From contig NZ_FTMY01000007.1 of the NCBI RefSeq assembly GCF_900156165.1, positions 1 through 64,000 of the forward strand: DNA of 64,000 nucleotides, written 5' to 3'. The DNA comes from Pseudacidovorax sp. RU35E. Lineage in GTDB: Bacteria; Pseudomonadota; Gammaproteobacteria; Burkholderiales; Burkholderiaceae_C. Shown here one piece after another: positions 1 through 10,077 of the stretch (the first letter of the stretch is position 1; each line of letters starts with the position of its first letter). Below the pieces are notes generated by a model. It saw only the letters and a list, made by a program, of their open reading frames with translations, made no database searches and was not told where the DNA came from. The translations under genes and the position numbers were made by a program.

Positions 1-1193
1 TAGCCCTTGACCAGTGGCACCAGGAATTCATAGAAGGCCTGGTTCTGTTTGCGCACCTCGGCGTCCTCGTGGTGGTGGGCGGCGTCGTAGGCCGCTGCGG
101 CCCCGCTGGCCATGGCGCGGCAGCCTTCGGTGTAGGCGCGCATGGTCATGAGCATGCGGCGCACGTCGGGGTGGTGGATGATCGGCGCGCTCTTCGTCAT
201 GGAGCCATCGACCGGACGGCTCTGCACGCGCTCGCGGGCATAGGCCACCGCATGCTGGTAGGCCCGCTCGGCCACCGCGATGCCCTGCACACCCACCGCA
301 TAGCGGGCGGCGTTCATCATGATGAACATGTATTCGAGGCCGCGGTTCTCCTCGCCCACGAGATAACCGATGGCGCCGCCGTTGTCCCCGTACTGCAGCA
401 CGGCGGTCGGGCTGGCCTTGATGCCCAGCTTGTGCTCGATGCTCACGCAGTGCACGTCGTTGCGCGCGCCCAGCGAGCCATCGTCGTTGACCATGAATTT
501 GGGCACCACGAACAGGCTGATGCCCTTGACGCCCTCCGGCGCGCCGCTCACCCGGGCCAGCACCAGGTGCACGATGTTCGGCGCCATGTCGTGCTCGCCG
601 TATGTGATGTAGATCTTGGTGCCGAAGACCTTGTAGCTGCCGTCGGGCTGCGGCTCGGCGCGGGTGCGCACCAGCGCCAGGTCGCTGCCGGCCTGCGGCT
701 CGGTGAGGTTCATGGTGCCGGTCCATTCGCCGCTCACCAGTTTTTCCAGGTAGGTCGCCTTGAGCTGCTCCGAACCGGCCGTGAGCAGTGCCTCGATGGC
801 GCCGTCGGTCAGCAGCGGACACAGCGCGAAGCTGAGGTTGGCGCTGTTGACCATCTCGCCGCAGGCCGCGCCGATGGTCTTGGGCAAACCCTGGCCGCCG
901 AAGTCGACGGGATGCTGCAGGCCCTGCCAGCCGCCCTCGGCGTACTGGCGGAAGGCTTCCTTGAAGCCGGGCGTGGTGCGCACCGCGCCGTCCTTGAAGG
1001 ACGAGGGATCGCGGTCGCCCGTCACGTTCAGCGGCGCGATCACGTCCTGCGTCAGCTTGGCGCACTCTTCCAGCACGGCAGCGGCAGTGTCCAGGCCGGC
1101 GTCGCCAAAACCCGGCATCTGGGCGATCTCGTCGATGCGCGCCAGATGCTGGATGTCGAACAGCATGTCCTTGATGGGCGCGGTGTAGCTCAT
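1..1193 (-). CDS. Acyl-CoA dehydrogenase, 3' end beyond the window
   Basis: Flavin-dependent acyl-CoA dehydrogenase, reading leftward from an ATG at 1193 (MSYTAPIKDMLFD) and running off the left edge; about 397 codons are visible. The residues after the start match the longer (about 600 residue) acyl-CoA dehydrogenase class seen with fatty-acid, aromatic-acid and DMSP-type catabolism. The FAD/substrate-contact region is visible as MNLTEPQAGSDLALVRT, followed by the TKIYITYGEHD stretch. A good Shine-Dalgarno (GAGGAGA) sits just upstream of the ATG. The etfBA pair lies upstream on the same strand and would supply its electron acceptor. The exact acyl substrate cannot be told from sequence. Confidence 0.9.
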   Translation of the reverse strand, partial: MSYTAPIKDMLFDIQHLARIDEIAQMPGFGDAGLDTAAAVLEECAKLTQDVIAPLNVTGDRDPSSFKDGAVRTTPGFKEAFRQYAEGGWQGLQHPVDFGGQGLPKTIGAACGEMVNSANLSFALCPLLTDGAIEALLTAGSEQLKATYLEKLVSGEWTGTMNLTEPQAGSDLALVRTRAEPQPDGSYKVFGTKIYITYGEHDMAPNIVHLVLARVSGAPEGVKGISLFVVPKFMVNDDGSLGARNDVHCVSIEHKLGIKASPTAVLQYGDNGGAIGYLVGEENRGLEYMFIMMNAARYAVGVQGIAVAERAYQHAVAYARERVQSRPVDGSMTKSAPIIHHPDVRRMLMTMRAYTEGCRAMASGAAAAYDAAHHHEDAEVRKQNQAFYEFLVPLVKG

Positions 1194-1292
1194 GGGTGTC
1201 TCCTCGAATGACGATGGCGAATGGAACGGTGCGCCGCATCGCCGCGTCCGGCATGCGGCCGCGCGGGCTGCGCGAAGGCGCGCCCGGCGAAG

Positions 1293-1319
1293 AAAAAAGG
1301 GCATCGCGAACGATGCCCT
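1293..1319 (-). terminator. Intrinsic terminator after etfA
   Basis: Perfect 8-bp stem (GGGCATCG / CGATGCCC) with a 4-base loop. It is followed on the minus strand by a run of six T (the A-run at 1293-1298). It lies about 30 bases past the etfA stop and would end etfBA transcription before the acyl-CoA dehydrogenase gene, so that gene probably has its own promoter or relies on read-through. Confidence 0.85.
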
Positions 1320-1348
1320 CGGGTGCGTGCTGTCGCGGGCTTAAAGCC

Positions 1349-2281
1349 TCAGAGCGCCTTGACCAGCTCCGGCACGGCCGTGAACAGGTCGGCTTCGAGG
1401 CCGTAGTCGGCCACGCTGAAGATCGGCGCTTCGGGGTCCTTGTTGATCGCCACGATCACCTTGGAGTCCTTCATGCCGGCCAAGTGCTGGATGGCGCCAG
1501 AGATGCCGGCGGCCACGTACAGCTGCGGCGCCACGATCTTGCCCGTCTGGCCCACCTGCAGGTCGTTGGGCGCGTAGCCCGCGTCCACAGCGGCGCGGCT
1601 GGCGCCGATGGCCGCGCCCAGCTTGTCGGCCAGCGGCGTCATCACTTCCTGGAACTTCTCGCTGCTGCCCAGCGCACGGCCGCCCGAGACGATGATCTTG
1701 GCCGCCGTCAGCTCCGGACGGTCGTTCTTGCTCACCTCGCGGCCCACGAAGGCGCTCTTGCCGCTGTCTGCGGCGGCGTCCTTGGTCTCGACCTGCGCGC
1801 TGCCGCCGGTGGCTGCGGCGGCGTCGAAACCGGTGGTGCGCACGGTGATCACCTTCTTGGCGTCGGCCGATTGCACGGTGGCGATGGCATTGCCGGCGTA
1901 GATCGGGCGCTCGAAGGTGTCGGGGCTGTCCACCTTGGTGATGTCGCTGATCTGCGCCACGTCCAGCTTGGCGGCCACGCGCGGGGCGACGTTCTTGCCG
2001 GCGGCGGTGGCCGGGAACAGGATGTGGCTGTAGTCGCCGGCCAGGGCCAGCACCTGGGCCGCGACGTTCTCGGCCAGGCCCTCGGCCAGGCTCGCGCCGT
2101 CGGCATGGATCACCTTGGCCACGCCGGCGATCTGCGCGGCGGCCTGGGCGGCGGCGGCGGCGTTCTGGCCGGCCACCAGCACGTGGACATCACCGCCGCA
2201 GGCGGCAGCGGCCGTGACGGTGTTCAGCGTGGCGGGCTTGATCGACTGGTTGTCGTGTTCTGCGATGACGAGTGCGGTCAT
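1349..2281 (-). CDS. etfA: Electron transfer flavoprotein subunit alpha
   Basis: 310 residues, normal length for EtfA. It forms the FAD-carrying half of the soluble ETF heterodimer, which passes electrons from acyl-CoA dehydrogenases to ETF-ubiquinone oxidoreductase. The C-terminal FAD-binding domain is clear: [16 protein letters not shown] near residue 200, [15 protein letters not shown] and [13 protein letters not shown] near residues 245-270, then [13 protein letters not shown]. It begins 4 bases after the etfB stop, so the two are co-translated. The pairing with the acyl-CoA dehydrogenase downstream is typical of beta-oxidation loci. Confidence 0.97.
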   Translation of the reverse strand: MTALVIAEHDNQSIKPATLNTVTAAAACGGDVHVLVAGQNAAAAAQAAAQIAGVAKVIHADGASLAEGLAENVAAQVLALAGDYSHILFPATAAGKNVAPRVAAKLDVAQISDITKVDSPDTFERPIYAGNAIATVQSADAKKVITVRTTGFDAAAATGGSAQVETKDAAADSGKSAFVGREVSKNDRPELTAAKIIVSGGRALGSSEKFQEVMTPLADKLGAAIGASRAAVDAGYAPNDLQVGQTGKIVAPQLYVAAGISGAIQHLAGMKDSKVIVAINKDPEAPIFSVADYGLEADLFTAVPELVKAL

Positions 2282-2285
2282 GGTT

Positions 2286-3035
2286 TCAGATTACCTTGGC
2301 TTCGTTCTTGAGCTTGTCGACCAGGGTGGCCACATCGGGCACCTTCACGCCGGCGCCGCGCTTGGCCGGCTCGGCGACCTTCAGGGTCTTCAGGCGCGGC
2401 TTGACGTCCACGCCCAGGTCCTCGGGCTTGACGGTGTCCAGCGGCTTCTTCTTGGCCTTCATGATGTTGGGCAGCGTGACGTAGCGCGGCTCATTGAGGC
2501 GCAGGTCGGTGGTGACCACGGCCGGCAGGCTCAGGCTGATCGTTTCCAGGCCGCCGTCGACCTCGCGCGTGACCTTAACCTTGTCGCCTTCGACCTCGAC
2601 CTTGCTGGCGAAGGTGGCTTGCGGCAGGTCGGCCAGGGCGGCGAGCATCTGGCCGGTCTGGTTGGCGTCGTCGTCGATGGCCTGCTTGCCCAGGATGATG
2701 AGCGCGGGCTGTTCCTTGTCGACCAGCGCCTTGAGCAGCTTGGCCACGGCCAGGGGCTGCAGCTCTTCGGTGGTCTCGACCAGTATGCCGCGGTCGGCGC
2801 CGATGGCCATGGCGGTGCGCAGCGTCTCCTGGCACTTGGCCTCGCCGCAGCTGACGGCGATGACCTCGGTGGCCACGCCCTTCTCCTTCAGCCGCACGGC
2901 CTCTTCGACGGCGATCTCGTCGAACGGGTTCATGCTCATCTTGACGTTGGCGATGTCCACACCGCTGCCGTCGCTCTTGACGCGCACCTTCACGTTGTAG
3001 TCGACGACCCGCTTGACGGGGACCAGAATCTTCAT
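2286..3035 (-). CDS. etfB: Electron transfer flavoprotein subunit beta
   Basis: 249 residues starting [14 protein letters not shown], the usual EtfB N-terminus. An upstream in-frame start (14 codons earlier) is rejected because family members begin at MKILV. EtfB binds AMP and docks with EtfA. The family signature is visible near residues 165-205: [19 protein letters not shown], then [20 protein letters not shown]. First gene of an etfB-etfA transcription unit. Confidence 0.97.
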   Translation of the reverse strand: MKILVPVKRVVDYNVKVRVKSDGSGVDIANVKMSMNPFDEIAVEEAVRLKEKGVATEVIAVSCGEAKCQETLRTAMAIGADRGILVETTEELQPLAVAKLLKALVDKEQPALIILGKQAIDDDANQTGQMLAALADLPQATFASKVEVEGDKVKVTREVDGGLETISLSLPAVVTTDLRLNEPRYVTLPNIMKAKKKPLDTVKPEDLGVDVKPRLKTLKVAEPAKRGAGVKVPDVATLVDKLKNEAKVI

Positions 3036-3193
3036 TGGCTTGACTCCGTTGATTGCAAAAGGCGTGTTGCTGCGCAACTCAGCAAAACATTCTAGGGCGA
3101 CCCCTTCGGCGAGCGTTCTTTGACGGCTGAGGCGACGCGGGAGGCAAGCGCCACCGCCCGAGCGGCAAAAAGAACGATCGTGCTTTTTTGAAG

Positions 3194-3224
3194 ATTATAG
3201 TGACGGATTGCCCGTGCACTGAAG
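3194..3224 (-). promoter_or_regulatory. Candidate sigma-70 promoter for etfBA
   Basis: On the minus strand there is a perfect -10 hexamer TATAAT (plus 3194-3199), preceded by a weak -35 candidate (TTCAGT) 18 bases upstream. It lies about 160 bases upstream of the etfB start. The rest of the 280-base gap between etfB and the mechanosensitive channel gene (3036-3315) holds no gene I can support. Confidence 0.4.
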
Positions 3225-3315
3225 CATTGGCGACACGAGCCGAGGGACAAGGCCGGCGCTGCAGAGGCCGTTCATCACCGGCCCATCGCCCCGTCGCAGC
3301 CCGCAACGGCCCCGT

Positions 3316-4650
3316 TCAGGCGCCTCCGGTAGCGTCCCGGCCCAAAGTCAGGGGCTGGCTGTCGCCGCCCCCGCCCGGTGACGTCGGCAGGCCCGCACCG
3401 GACGGCAGCGACGCCACCCGCACGACCCGCTGCGGAAAAGGAATGTCGATGCCGGCCCGCCGCAGCCCGTCCAGCACCGCGATGTTGACCGCCGAGCGCA
3501 CGCTGTCCTTACCCTTGTCGGGATCGCTGATCCAGTAGTTGAGCGTGAACTCCAACCCGTCGGCACCAAAGTTGGTCAGGAAGGCCACCGGCCTCGGGTC
3601 TGCCAGCACCCGGTCCTGCGCGGCGGCCGCCTCGCACAGGATCGTCTGCACCTGCACCGGATCGCTGTCGTAGCCCACGGCGATGACGGTGTTGAGATTG
3701 GTCTTGAGGTCCGCGAGCGTCAGGTTCTCGACCCGGCCCGTGATGATCGACTCATTGGGCACGATGGCCTGCCGGCCGTTGCCTGCGCGGATCAACGTGT
3801 AGCGGGTCTTGATGTCCGTGATGCGGCCTTCGAAGGTGTCGACCTTCACGCTGTCGCCGATGCGGATGGAGCGCTCCAGCAGGATCACGAAGCCGCTCAC
3901 ATAGTTGGCCGCGAGCTTCTGCAGACCGAAGCCCAGGCCGACGCCCAGCGCACCGCCGAGCACCGATAGCGCGGTCAGGTCCACGCCCACGGCCGACAGC
4001 GCGAACAGCAGCCCGATCAGCAGCAGCCCGGCACGCACCGCGTTCGATGCCACCTTGCGCATCGACAGGTCGCTCACTGCCGGCGTGAGCAGCCGCTTCT
4101 CGATGGTGGACGAGATCCACAGGGTGATCATCAGCACCACACCGCATGACAGCACGCCTTCGAACAGCGTCCGCAGGCTGACCCGCGTCTTGCCGAAACC
4201 GAGGTTGATCGCTTCCAGCTCGGCCAGAACCGGGGGAAGCAGCCCCACGATCCAGAGGATGGCAGCCGCCCACGCCACCCACGAGATGGTGCGCTCGACC
4301 AGCCGCACCAGCGCCGAGGCCGGGAACACACGCCGCAACACCCGCGCGAACAGCCGGATGGCCAGCAGCGCCAGGAAGATCGATACCGCCACCCGCAGCA
4401 GCAGCGTGGGCTGCACCGTCAGCAACAGCCGCCGCGCCAGATCCGTGAAGGCCAGCGCCAGCAGCGGAAAAAGCAGGCCGTCGAAGCTCTTCTCGCCGAA
4501 CCACAGCGAGTCGCCCGGCTGGTCGCGTCCGAACCACCGGGTCACGCCCCAGGCCAGCAGCAGGCACAGCACCAGCGCGGCGATCTCGATCCACAGTGTG
4601 CGGGCATGCACCTCGGCGAGGCGCTGTACGAATCCATTCCAGTCGAGCAT
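3316..4650 (-). CDS. MscS-family mechanosensitive channel with long N-terminal membrane region
   Basis: 444 residues. Inner-membrane channel of the MscS family, expected to open under membrane tension during hypo-osmotic shock. About five hydrophobic segments occupy residues 18-255. The pore-lining TM3 helix is visible near residues 230-262 (LGGALGVGLGFGLQKLAANY), followed by the beta-domain sequence RIGDSVKVDTFEGRITDIKTRYT. It is larger than minimal MscS (about 286 residues), resembling the extended YbdG/YnaI-like members. It ends with a short glycine/proline-rich tail. Convergent or independent of neighbours; no operon partner. Confidence 0.93.
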   Translation of the reverse strand: MLDWNGFVQRLAEVHARTLWIEIAALVLCLLLAWGVTRWFGRDQPGDSLWFGEKSFDGLLFPLLALAFTDLARRLLLTVQPTLLLRVAVSIFLALLAIRLFARVLRRVFPASALVRLVERTISWVAWAAAILWIVGLLPPVLAELEAINLGFGKTRVSLRTLFEGVLSCGVVLMITLWISSTIEKRLLTPAVSDLSMRKVASNAVRAGLLLIGLLFALSAVGVDLTALSVLGGALGVGLGFGLQKLAANYVSGFVILLERSIRIGDSVKVDTFEGRITDIKTRYTLIRAGNGRQAIVPNESIITGRVENLTLADLKTNLNTVIAVGYDSDPVQVQTILCEAAAAQDRVLADPRPVAFLTNFGADGLEFTLNYWISDPDKGKDSVRSAVNIAVLDGLRRAGIDIPFPQRVVRVASLPSGAGLPTSPGGGGDSQPLTLGRDATGGA

Positions 4651-4759
4651 GCGCTGGCGGCTTCCCCCGGCAGGGGAAGATCACGGGAGTTGCGGGATTG
4701 GCGAGGGTAACAAGCGGCGCTGGCTCGGCAGGCCGACGTCGACGCACAATGCCCGCCCC

Positions 4760-5095
4760 ATGCCGCGCCGCCGCTCACGAGACCACCACCACGTCTACGT
4801 CGTGCTGCTGTCCGAGCGCGTGTGGAACGAGCCGGCCTTCCGCCGCGCCAACCCGGACCACGACATCCTCAAGCCCTGCGTCTACGTCGGCATGACGGGC
4901 CTGGACCCCGACCTGCGCTTCGACCGCCACATGGCCGGCGTGCAGGCCAATCGCTTCGTGCTGAAGTACGGTGTGCGGCTCATGCCCGAGCTGTACGAGG
5001 CCTACAACCCCATGCCCTATCGCGCTGCTGCCGAGATGGAAGTGGAACTGGCCATCGGCCTGCGCGAGGCCGGCTACGGCGTGTGGCAAGCCTGA
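4760..5095 (+). CDS. Small GIY-YIG-like protein
   Basis: 111 residues starting MPRRRSRDHHHVYVVLL. The pattern VYVVLL, then about 25 residues later CVYVGMTGLDPDLRFDRHMAG, resembles the GIY...YIG core followed by the conserved Arg and His of GIY-YIG nuclease domains. The first signature is degenerate (VYV rather than GIY), and no extra DNA-binding domain is present. A conserved Glu occurs later in AAEMEVELA. It may be a nuclease-like protein of unknown target or a catalytically weak relative. It is a lone gene between the divergent mscS-like gene and the convergent deacetylase gene. Confidence 0.7.
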   Translation: MPRRRSRDHHHVYVVLLSERVWNEPAFRRANPDHDILKPCVYVGMTGLDPDLRFDRHMAGVQANRFVLKYGVRLMPELYEAYNPMPYRAAAEMEVELAIGLREAGYGVWQA

Positions 5096-5107
5096 GCGCG
5101 TCGGCGC

Positions 5108-6067
5108 TCAGAGATCGGCCAGCACCCGCACATGCGCCTCGACGCTGCGGGCCAGGGCGTCGAGGTTGTAGCCACCTTCCAGCATCGAGACGATGCGGCC
5201 CTTGGCATACCGGTCGGCCACCTCGCGGATGCGGCTGGTGATCCAGATGTAGTCGTTCTCGTTGAGGCCGAGCTGGCCCAGTTCGTCCTCGCGGTGGGCG
5301 TCGAAGCCGGCGCTCACGATCAGCAGCTCGGGCCGGAAGGCCTCCAACCGGGGCATCCACACCGCCTCGATCATCTCGCGCACATCCATGCCACGGGTGT
5401 AGGCCGGGATGGGCACGTTGACCATGTTGTCGGCCGGTTGGTCGGTGCCGCTGAACGGGTAGAAGGGATGCTGGAAGATGCCCACCATCAGGATGCGCGG
5501 ATCGCCGGCCAGGATGTCCTCGGTGCCATTGCCATGGTGCACGTCGAAATCGACCACCGCCACGCGGGAGATGCCGTGCTCGTCCAGCGCGTGCCGAGCG
5601 GCGATGGCCACGTTGTTCAAAAAGCAGAAGCCCATGGCCTGCTCGCGGCACGCATGGTGGCCGGGCGGGCGCACGGCACAGAACGCGTTCTGCAGCCGAC
5701 CGGCCATCACCGCGTCGGTGGCCGCGATGGCGGCGCCGGCGGCGCGGCGCGCCGCCAGCAGCGTGCCGCGGCAAAGGGACGTGTCGGGATCGACCGGCGC
5801 ATGGTCGGGACCACCGGCCGGCGCGTCGGCGACCAGGCGCTGGGCCAGGGCTTCGAGCCGCTCCATGTGTTCGGCGCTGTGGGCCCGCGTGATCTGGGCC
5901 AGGGTGGCCAGGGGAATGTCGTCGTCGTGGCGCTCCAGCGCGTCGGCCACGCCGGTGACGAGCAGGCGGTCCTCGATCGCGTTAAGGCGCTCGGGGCACT
6001 CCGGGTGGCCGCGTCCCATCTCGTGCTTCCAGAAGTCGCGGTGCGTGTAGTAGCCGGTGTTGCCCAT
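5108..6067 (-). CDS. Histone deacetylase family protein (class II / acetylpolyamine amidohydrolase-like)
   Basis: 319 residues. Zn-dependent amidohydrolase of the arginase/deacetylase fold. Metal and catalytic motifs are all visible: RPPGHHACREQAMGFCFLNN near residue 140, DFDVHHGNGTEDIL near residue 178, and the later STGFD-equivalent VSAGFDAHREDELGQL near residue 255. Bacterial members remove acetyl groups from lysine side chains, polyamines or small amides; the substrate here is unknown. It is divergent from the moxR operon with a 65-base spacer. Confidence 0.92.
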   Translation of the reverse strand: MGNTGYYTHRDFWKHEMGRGHPECPERLNAIEDRLLVTGVADALERHDDDIPLATLAQITRAHSAEHMERLEALAQRLVADAPAGGPDHAPVDPDTSLCRGTLLAARRAAGAAIAATDAVMAGRLQNAFCAVRPPGHHACREQAMGFCFLNNVAIAARHALDEHGISRVAVVDFDVHHGNGTEDILAGDPRILMVGIFQHPFYPFSGTDQPADNMVNVPIPAYTRGMDVREMIEAVWMPRLEAFRPELLIVSAGFDAHREDELGQLGLNENDYIWITSRIREVADRYAKGRIVSMLEGGYNLDALARSVEAHVRVLADL

Positions 6068-6132
6068 GTCTCGTCTTGTCGTGCATGGCCCCAGGCGGCG
6101 GCCGGCCGGGACGCATGCGCTATCTTCTGCGG

Positions 6133-7065
<933 letters not shown>

Positions 7066-7070
7066 GCCCC

Positions 7071-8039
7071 ATGCGCGCCGCCCTGCGCCAGCGCATGGAG
7101 ACCTGGCTGCTCGCGCGCCGCGCGCCCAGCGACCAGGTCACGCTCACGCAAAGGCAGGTCTACATCCTGCCGACCCGCGCCGGCCTGCTGCTGGCCGCCA
7201 CGCTGATGGTGCTGCTGGTGGCCTCGATCAACTATCAGCTCAACCTGGGCTACCTGCTGACCTTCCTGATCGCCGGCTGCGCAGTGGCCGGCATGCATGT
7301 GGGCCATGGCACGCTGCGCGGGCTGCAGATGCACCTGCTCGCGCCCACGCCCAGCCATGCCGGCACGGCGGCCGTTCTGCGGGTGGTGCTGCACAACCCG
7401 GGCCGGCGCACACGCTTCGGCATCGGCCTGGCCGTGCGCGGCAGCGGGCACTGGTCGTGGACGGACGTGCCCGCGCAGGGCGAGGCCACGGTGGACATTG
7501 GTTTCCTGCCACCGCGCCGCGGGCTGCATGCCGTGCCCGTGCTCACGGCGGAGACGCGATTCCCCATGGGCGCCTTCCGCGTGTGGACCGTCTGGCGCCC
7601 GGCAGCGCAACTGCTGATCTGGCCTGCCACCGAGGTGGGTGCGCCGCCGCTGCCCACCGGCCCCGCCGATGCGGACAACGCAAGCCCGGCACGGCGCCAG
7701 GCCGGCGGCAGTGGCTTCGAAGGGGTGCGCGCCTACCAGCGCGGCGACCCGCTGCGCCAGTTGGTGTGGAAGCGCGTGGCCCGGGCCCAGGCGGCCGGCT
7801 CCGAAGAACTGGTCAGCCGCGACAGCCAGCAGTCCTCGCGCCATTCGCTCTGGCTGGACGCCGCGGCCACCGGCCTGCCCGACGCCGAGGCGCGCCTGAC
7901 GCGACTGACCGCCTGGGTGCTGCAGGCCGACCGGCTGGAACTCGACTACGGCCTGCGCATCGGCGGCCGCAGCCTGGGGCCGTCGCGCGGCGAGGCCCAC
8001 CGACGCGCCTGCCTCGAAGCCCTGGCCCTCGCACCCTGA
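7071..8039 (+). CDS. DUF58 domain-containing membrane protein
   Basis: 322 residues. Two adjacent hydrophobic segments near residues 35-50 and 58-75 anchor it in the inner membrane, followed by a periplasmic or cytosolic beta-rich region. The DUF58 signature is GFEGVRAYQRGDPLRQLVWKRVAR near residues 214-238 (read in two pieces: GFEGVRAYQRGD and PLRQLVWKRVAR). DUF58 proteins are nearly always encoded next to MoxR ATPases and carry a VWA-like domain. The function is not established. Middle gene of the moxR-DUF58-transglutaminase operon. Confidence 0.92.
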   Translation: MRAALRQRMETWLLARRAPSDQVTLTQRQVYILPTRAGLLLAATLMVLLVASINYQLNLGYLLTFLIAGCAVAGMHVGHGTLRGLQMHLLAPTPSHAGTAAVLRVVLHNPGRRTRFGIGLAVRGSGHWSWTDVPAQGEATVDIGFLPPRRGLHAVPVLTAETRFPMGAFRVWTVWRPAAQLLIWPATEVGAPPLPTGPADADNASPARRQAGGSGFEGVRAYQRGDPLRQLVWKRVARAQAAGSEELVSRDSQQSSRHSLWLDAAATGLPDAEARLTRLTAWVLQADRLELDYGLRIGGRSLGPSRGEAHRRACLEALALAP

Positions 8040-8046
8040 CGCCGCC

Positions 8047-10047
8047 GTGACCACCCTGCCCCTTCGCCTTCGCTCCCAAGCCGCCGGCCTGCCGCGGGAT
8101 GCCCGCGATACGCTCTTTCTGCTGGTCGTCATCGCATTGGTGCTGCTGCCGCAGTTGCCTTCGCTGCCGATGTGGACCAGTGCCATGGTGGGCGCCGTGC
8201 TGGTGTGGCGCGGCCGGCTTGCCTGGCAGTCCGCGCCGCTGCCGGGGCGTCGCTGGCGCGTCGGCATGCTGCTGGTCGCCCTGGCCGCCACCTGGCTGAG
8301 TCACCGCACGCTGATCGGCCGCGAGGCCGGCGTCACGCTGGTGGTGGTGCTGCTGGCGCTCAAGATGCTGGAGCTGCGGGCGCGCCGGGATGCCTTCGTG
8401 GTGTTCTTCCTGAGCTTCTTCGTGATGCTCACCAGCTTCTTCCAGTCGCAGTCGCTGATGACGGCAGTGCTGATGCTGGCAGCGCTGATGGGGCTGTTGA
8501 CGGCGCTGGTCAACGCCCACATGCCGGTGGGCCGGCCGCCACTGGCCCAGTCGGCGCGCATCGCGGCCTTCATGACCCTGGCCGGCGCGCCGGTGATGCT
8601 GGCCCTGTTTCTCTTCTTCCCGCGCCTGGCCCCGCTGTGGGGCACGCCCAACGAAGGAATGACGGGCCGCAGCGGCCTGTCGTCGACCATGCGCGTGGGC
8701 ACCATCGCGCAGCTGGCACTGGACGACGGCATCGCCGCCCGCGTTCGCTTCGACGGCAACGAGCCGCCGCCGCGCACCGCCCTGTACTTCCGCGGGCCGG
8801 TGCTGGCGCGCTTCGACGGGGTCGAGTGGACTTCGGCACAGCCCTGGGAGCGCGGCCTGCCCCTGCTGCGCACCCGGGGCGCGCCCGTGGACTACGAGAT
8901 CACGCTGGAGCCCAGCAACCGCCCGTGGCTGCTGGCGCTGGACGCCATGCGCGACGCGCCCGCACTGCCCGAGGGCTTGCGCGCGCTGCCCAGCGGCGAC
9001 CTGCAATGGAGCACGAATCGGCCCATCGGCGACCTGCTGCGCTACCGCGGACAAAGCCACCTCGACTTCACGAGCGGCCCGGTGCGCCGCGCCAGCGTGC
9101 CCGGCTTCATGCTGTCGCTGCCCGTCGGCAGCAACCCGCGCACGGCCGAGCTGGCCCGGCAACTGCAGGCGCAGACCGGCGGCAGCACGCCGGCGCTGGT
9201 CGATGCCGTGCTGCAGCGGCTGCGCACGGGTGGCTATGTCTACACGCTGGAGCCCGGCCTCTACGGCGCGCAGACCGCCGACGAGTTCTGGTTCGACCGC
9301 AAGGCCGGCTTCTGCGAGCACATCGCCTCGTCCTTCGTGATCCTGATGCGGGCCGCCGGCGTGCCGGCGCGCATCGTCACCGGCTTCCAGGGCGGCGAGA
9401 TCAACTCCGTGGACGGCTACTGGACGCTGCGCAACAGCGACGCCCACGCCTGGGCCGAGGTCTGGGAAGAAGGCAAGGGCTGGTGGCGCGTCGACCCGAC
9501 GGCGGCCGTCTCGCCCGGCCGGGTCGGCCAGTTCCAGCGCCTGGCGCCGCCACCCGGCTTCTTCGCGGGTGCCATCGGCGCCATGAGCCCCACGCTGATA
9601 CAACACGCCCGGGCGCTGTGGGAGGCGGTCAACAATGCCTGGAACCAGCGGGTGCTCAACTACACGCAGAGCCGGCAGCTGGACCTGCTCAAGGCTTTTG
9701 GCATGGACAGTCCCAGTCCGGCCGACCTGGCGCGGGTGCTGCTTCTCGCGCTGGTGGCAGCGAGCCTGGGCGGCGCGATCTGGGCGTGGCGTGAGCGTCG
9801 CCGCACGGATGCCTGGCTGCGCCTGCTGGCGCGCGCGCGCAACCGTCTCGGACGCGCCGGGGTGGCGGCGCCGGCCGGCAGTCCGCCTCGGCGCCTGGCG
9901 GAACTTGCGGCCGCGCGCCATGGGAACGCGGCCGGGCCAGTGCGCGACTGGCTGTTGCGGCTCGAAGCCCAGCGCTATGCGCGGGATCCGAGCGAGGGCC
10001 TGGCCGTCCTGCGCCGTGACTTCCGCCGCCTGCGCTGGCCGGGGTGA
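8047..10047 (+). CDS. TgpA-type membrane transglutaminase-like protein (DUF3488/DUF4129)
   Basis: 666 residues with a GTG start 7 bases after the DUF58 gene. The N-terminal half (residues about 20-195) has five or six transmembrane helices. A periplasmic transglutaminase-like domain follows, with a complete Cys-His-Asp triad: Cys423 in AGFCEHIASSF, His467 in SDAHAWAEVW and Asp483 in WWRVDPTAAV. One more membrane helix lies near residues 570-590, then a cytosolic C-terminal tail. Pseudomonas TgpA is the named relative and is reported as important for viability. The role here is probably cell-envelope protein processing or cross-linking, with MoxR and DUF58 as accessory proteins. Confidence 0.93.
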   Translation: MTTLPLRLRSQAAGLPRDARDTLFLLVVIALVLLPQLPSLPMWTSAMVGAVLVWRGRLAWQSAPLPGRRWRVGMLLVALAATWLSHRTLIGREAGVTLVVVLLALKMLELRARRDAFVVFFLSFFVMLTSFFQSQSLMTAVLMLAALMGLLTALVNAHMPVGRPPLAQSARIAAFMTLAGAPVMLALFLFFPRLAPLWGTPNEGMTGRSGLSSTMRVGTIAQLALDDGIAARVRFDGNEPPPRTALYFRGPVLARFDGVEWTSAQPWERGLPLLRTRGAPVDYEITLEPSNRPWLLALDAMRDAPALPEGLRALPSGDLQWSTNRPIGDLLRYRGQSHLDFTSGPVRRASVPGFMLSLPVGSNPRTAELARQLQAQTGGSTPALVDAVLQRLRTGGYVYTLEPGLYGAQTADEFWFDRKAGFCEHIASSFVILMRAAGVPARIVTGFQGGEINSVDGYWTLRNSDAHAWAEVWEEGKGWWRVDPTAAVSPGRVGQFQRLAPPPGFFAGAIGAMSPTLIQHARALWEAVNNAWNQRVLNYTQSRQLDLLKAFGMDSPSPADLARVLLLALVAASLGGAIWAWRERRRTDAWLRLLARARNRLGRAGVAAPAGSPPRRLAELAAARHGNAAGPVRDWLLRLEAQRYARDPSEGLAVLRRDFRRLRWPG

Positions 10048-10077
10048 GGGATACCCACCCTTCGGCACAATCGGCCG

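Noticed and set aside
69-1211. 380-codon frame opposite the acyl-CoA dehydrogenase
   Set aside because: Translation is His/Gly/Ala-rich without homology signs, whereas the minus frame shows conserved dehydrogenase blocks.
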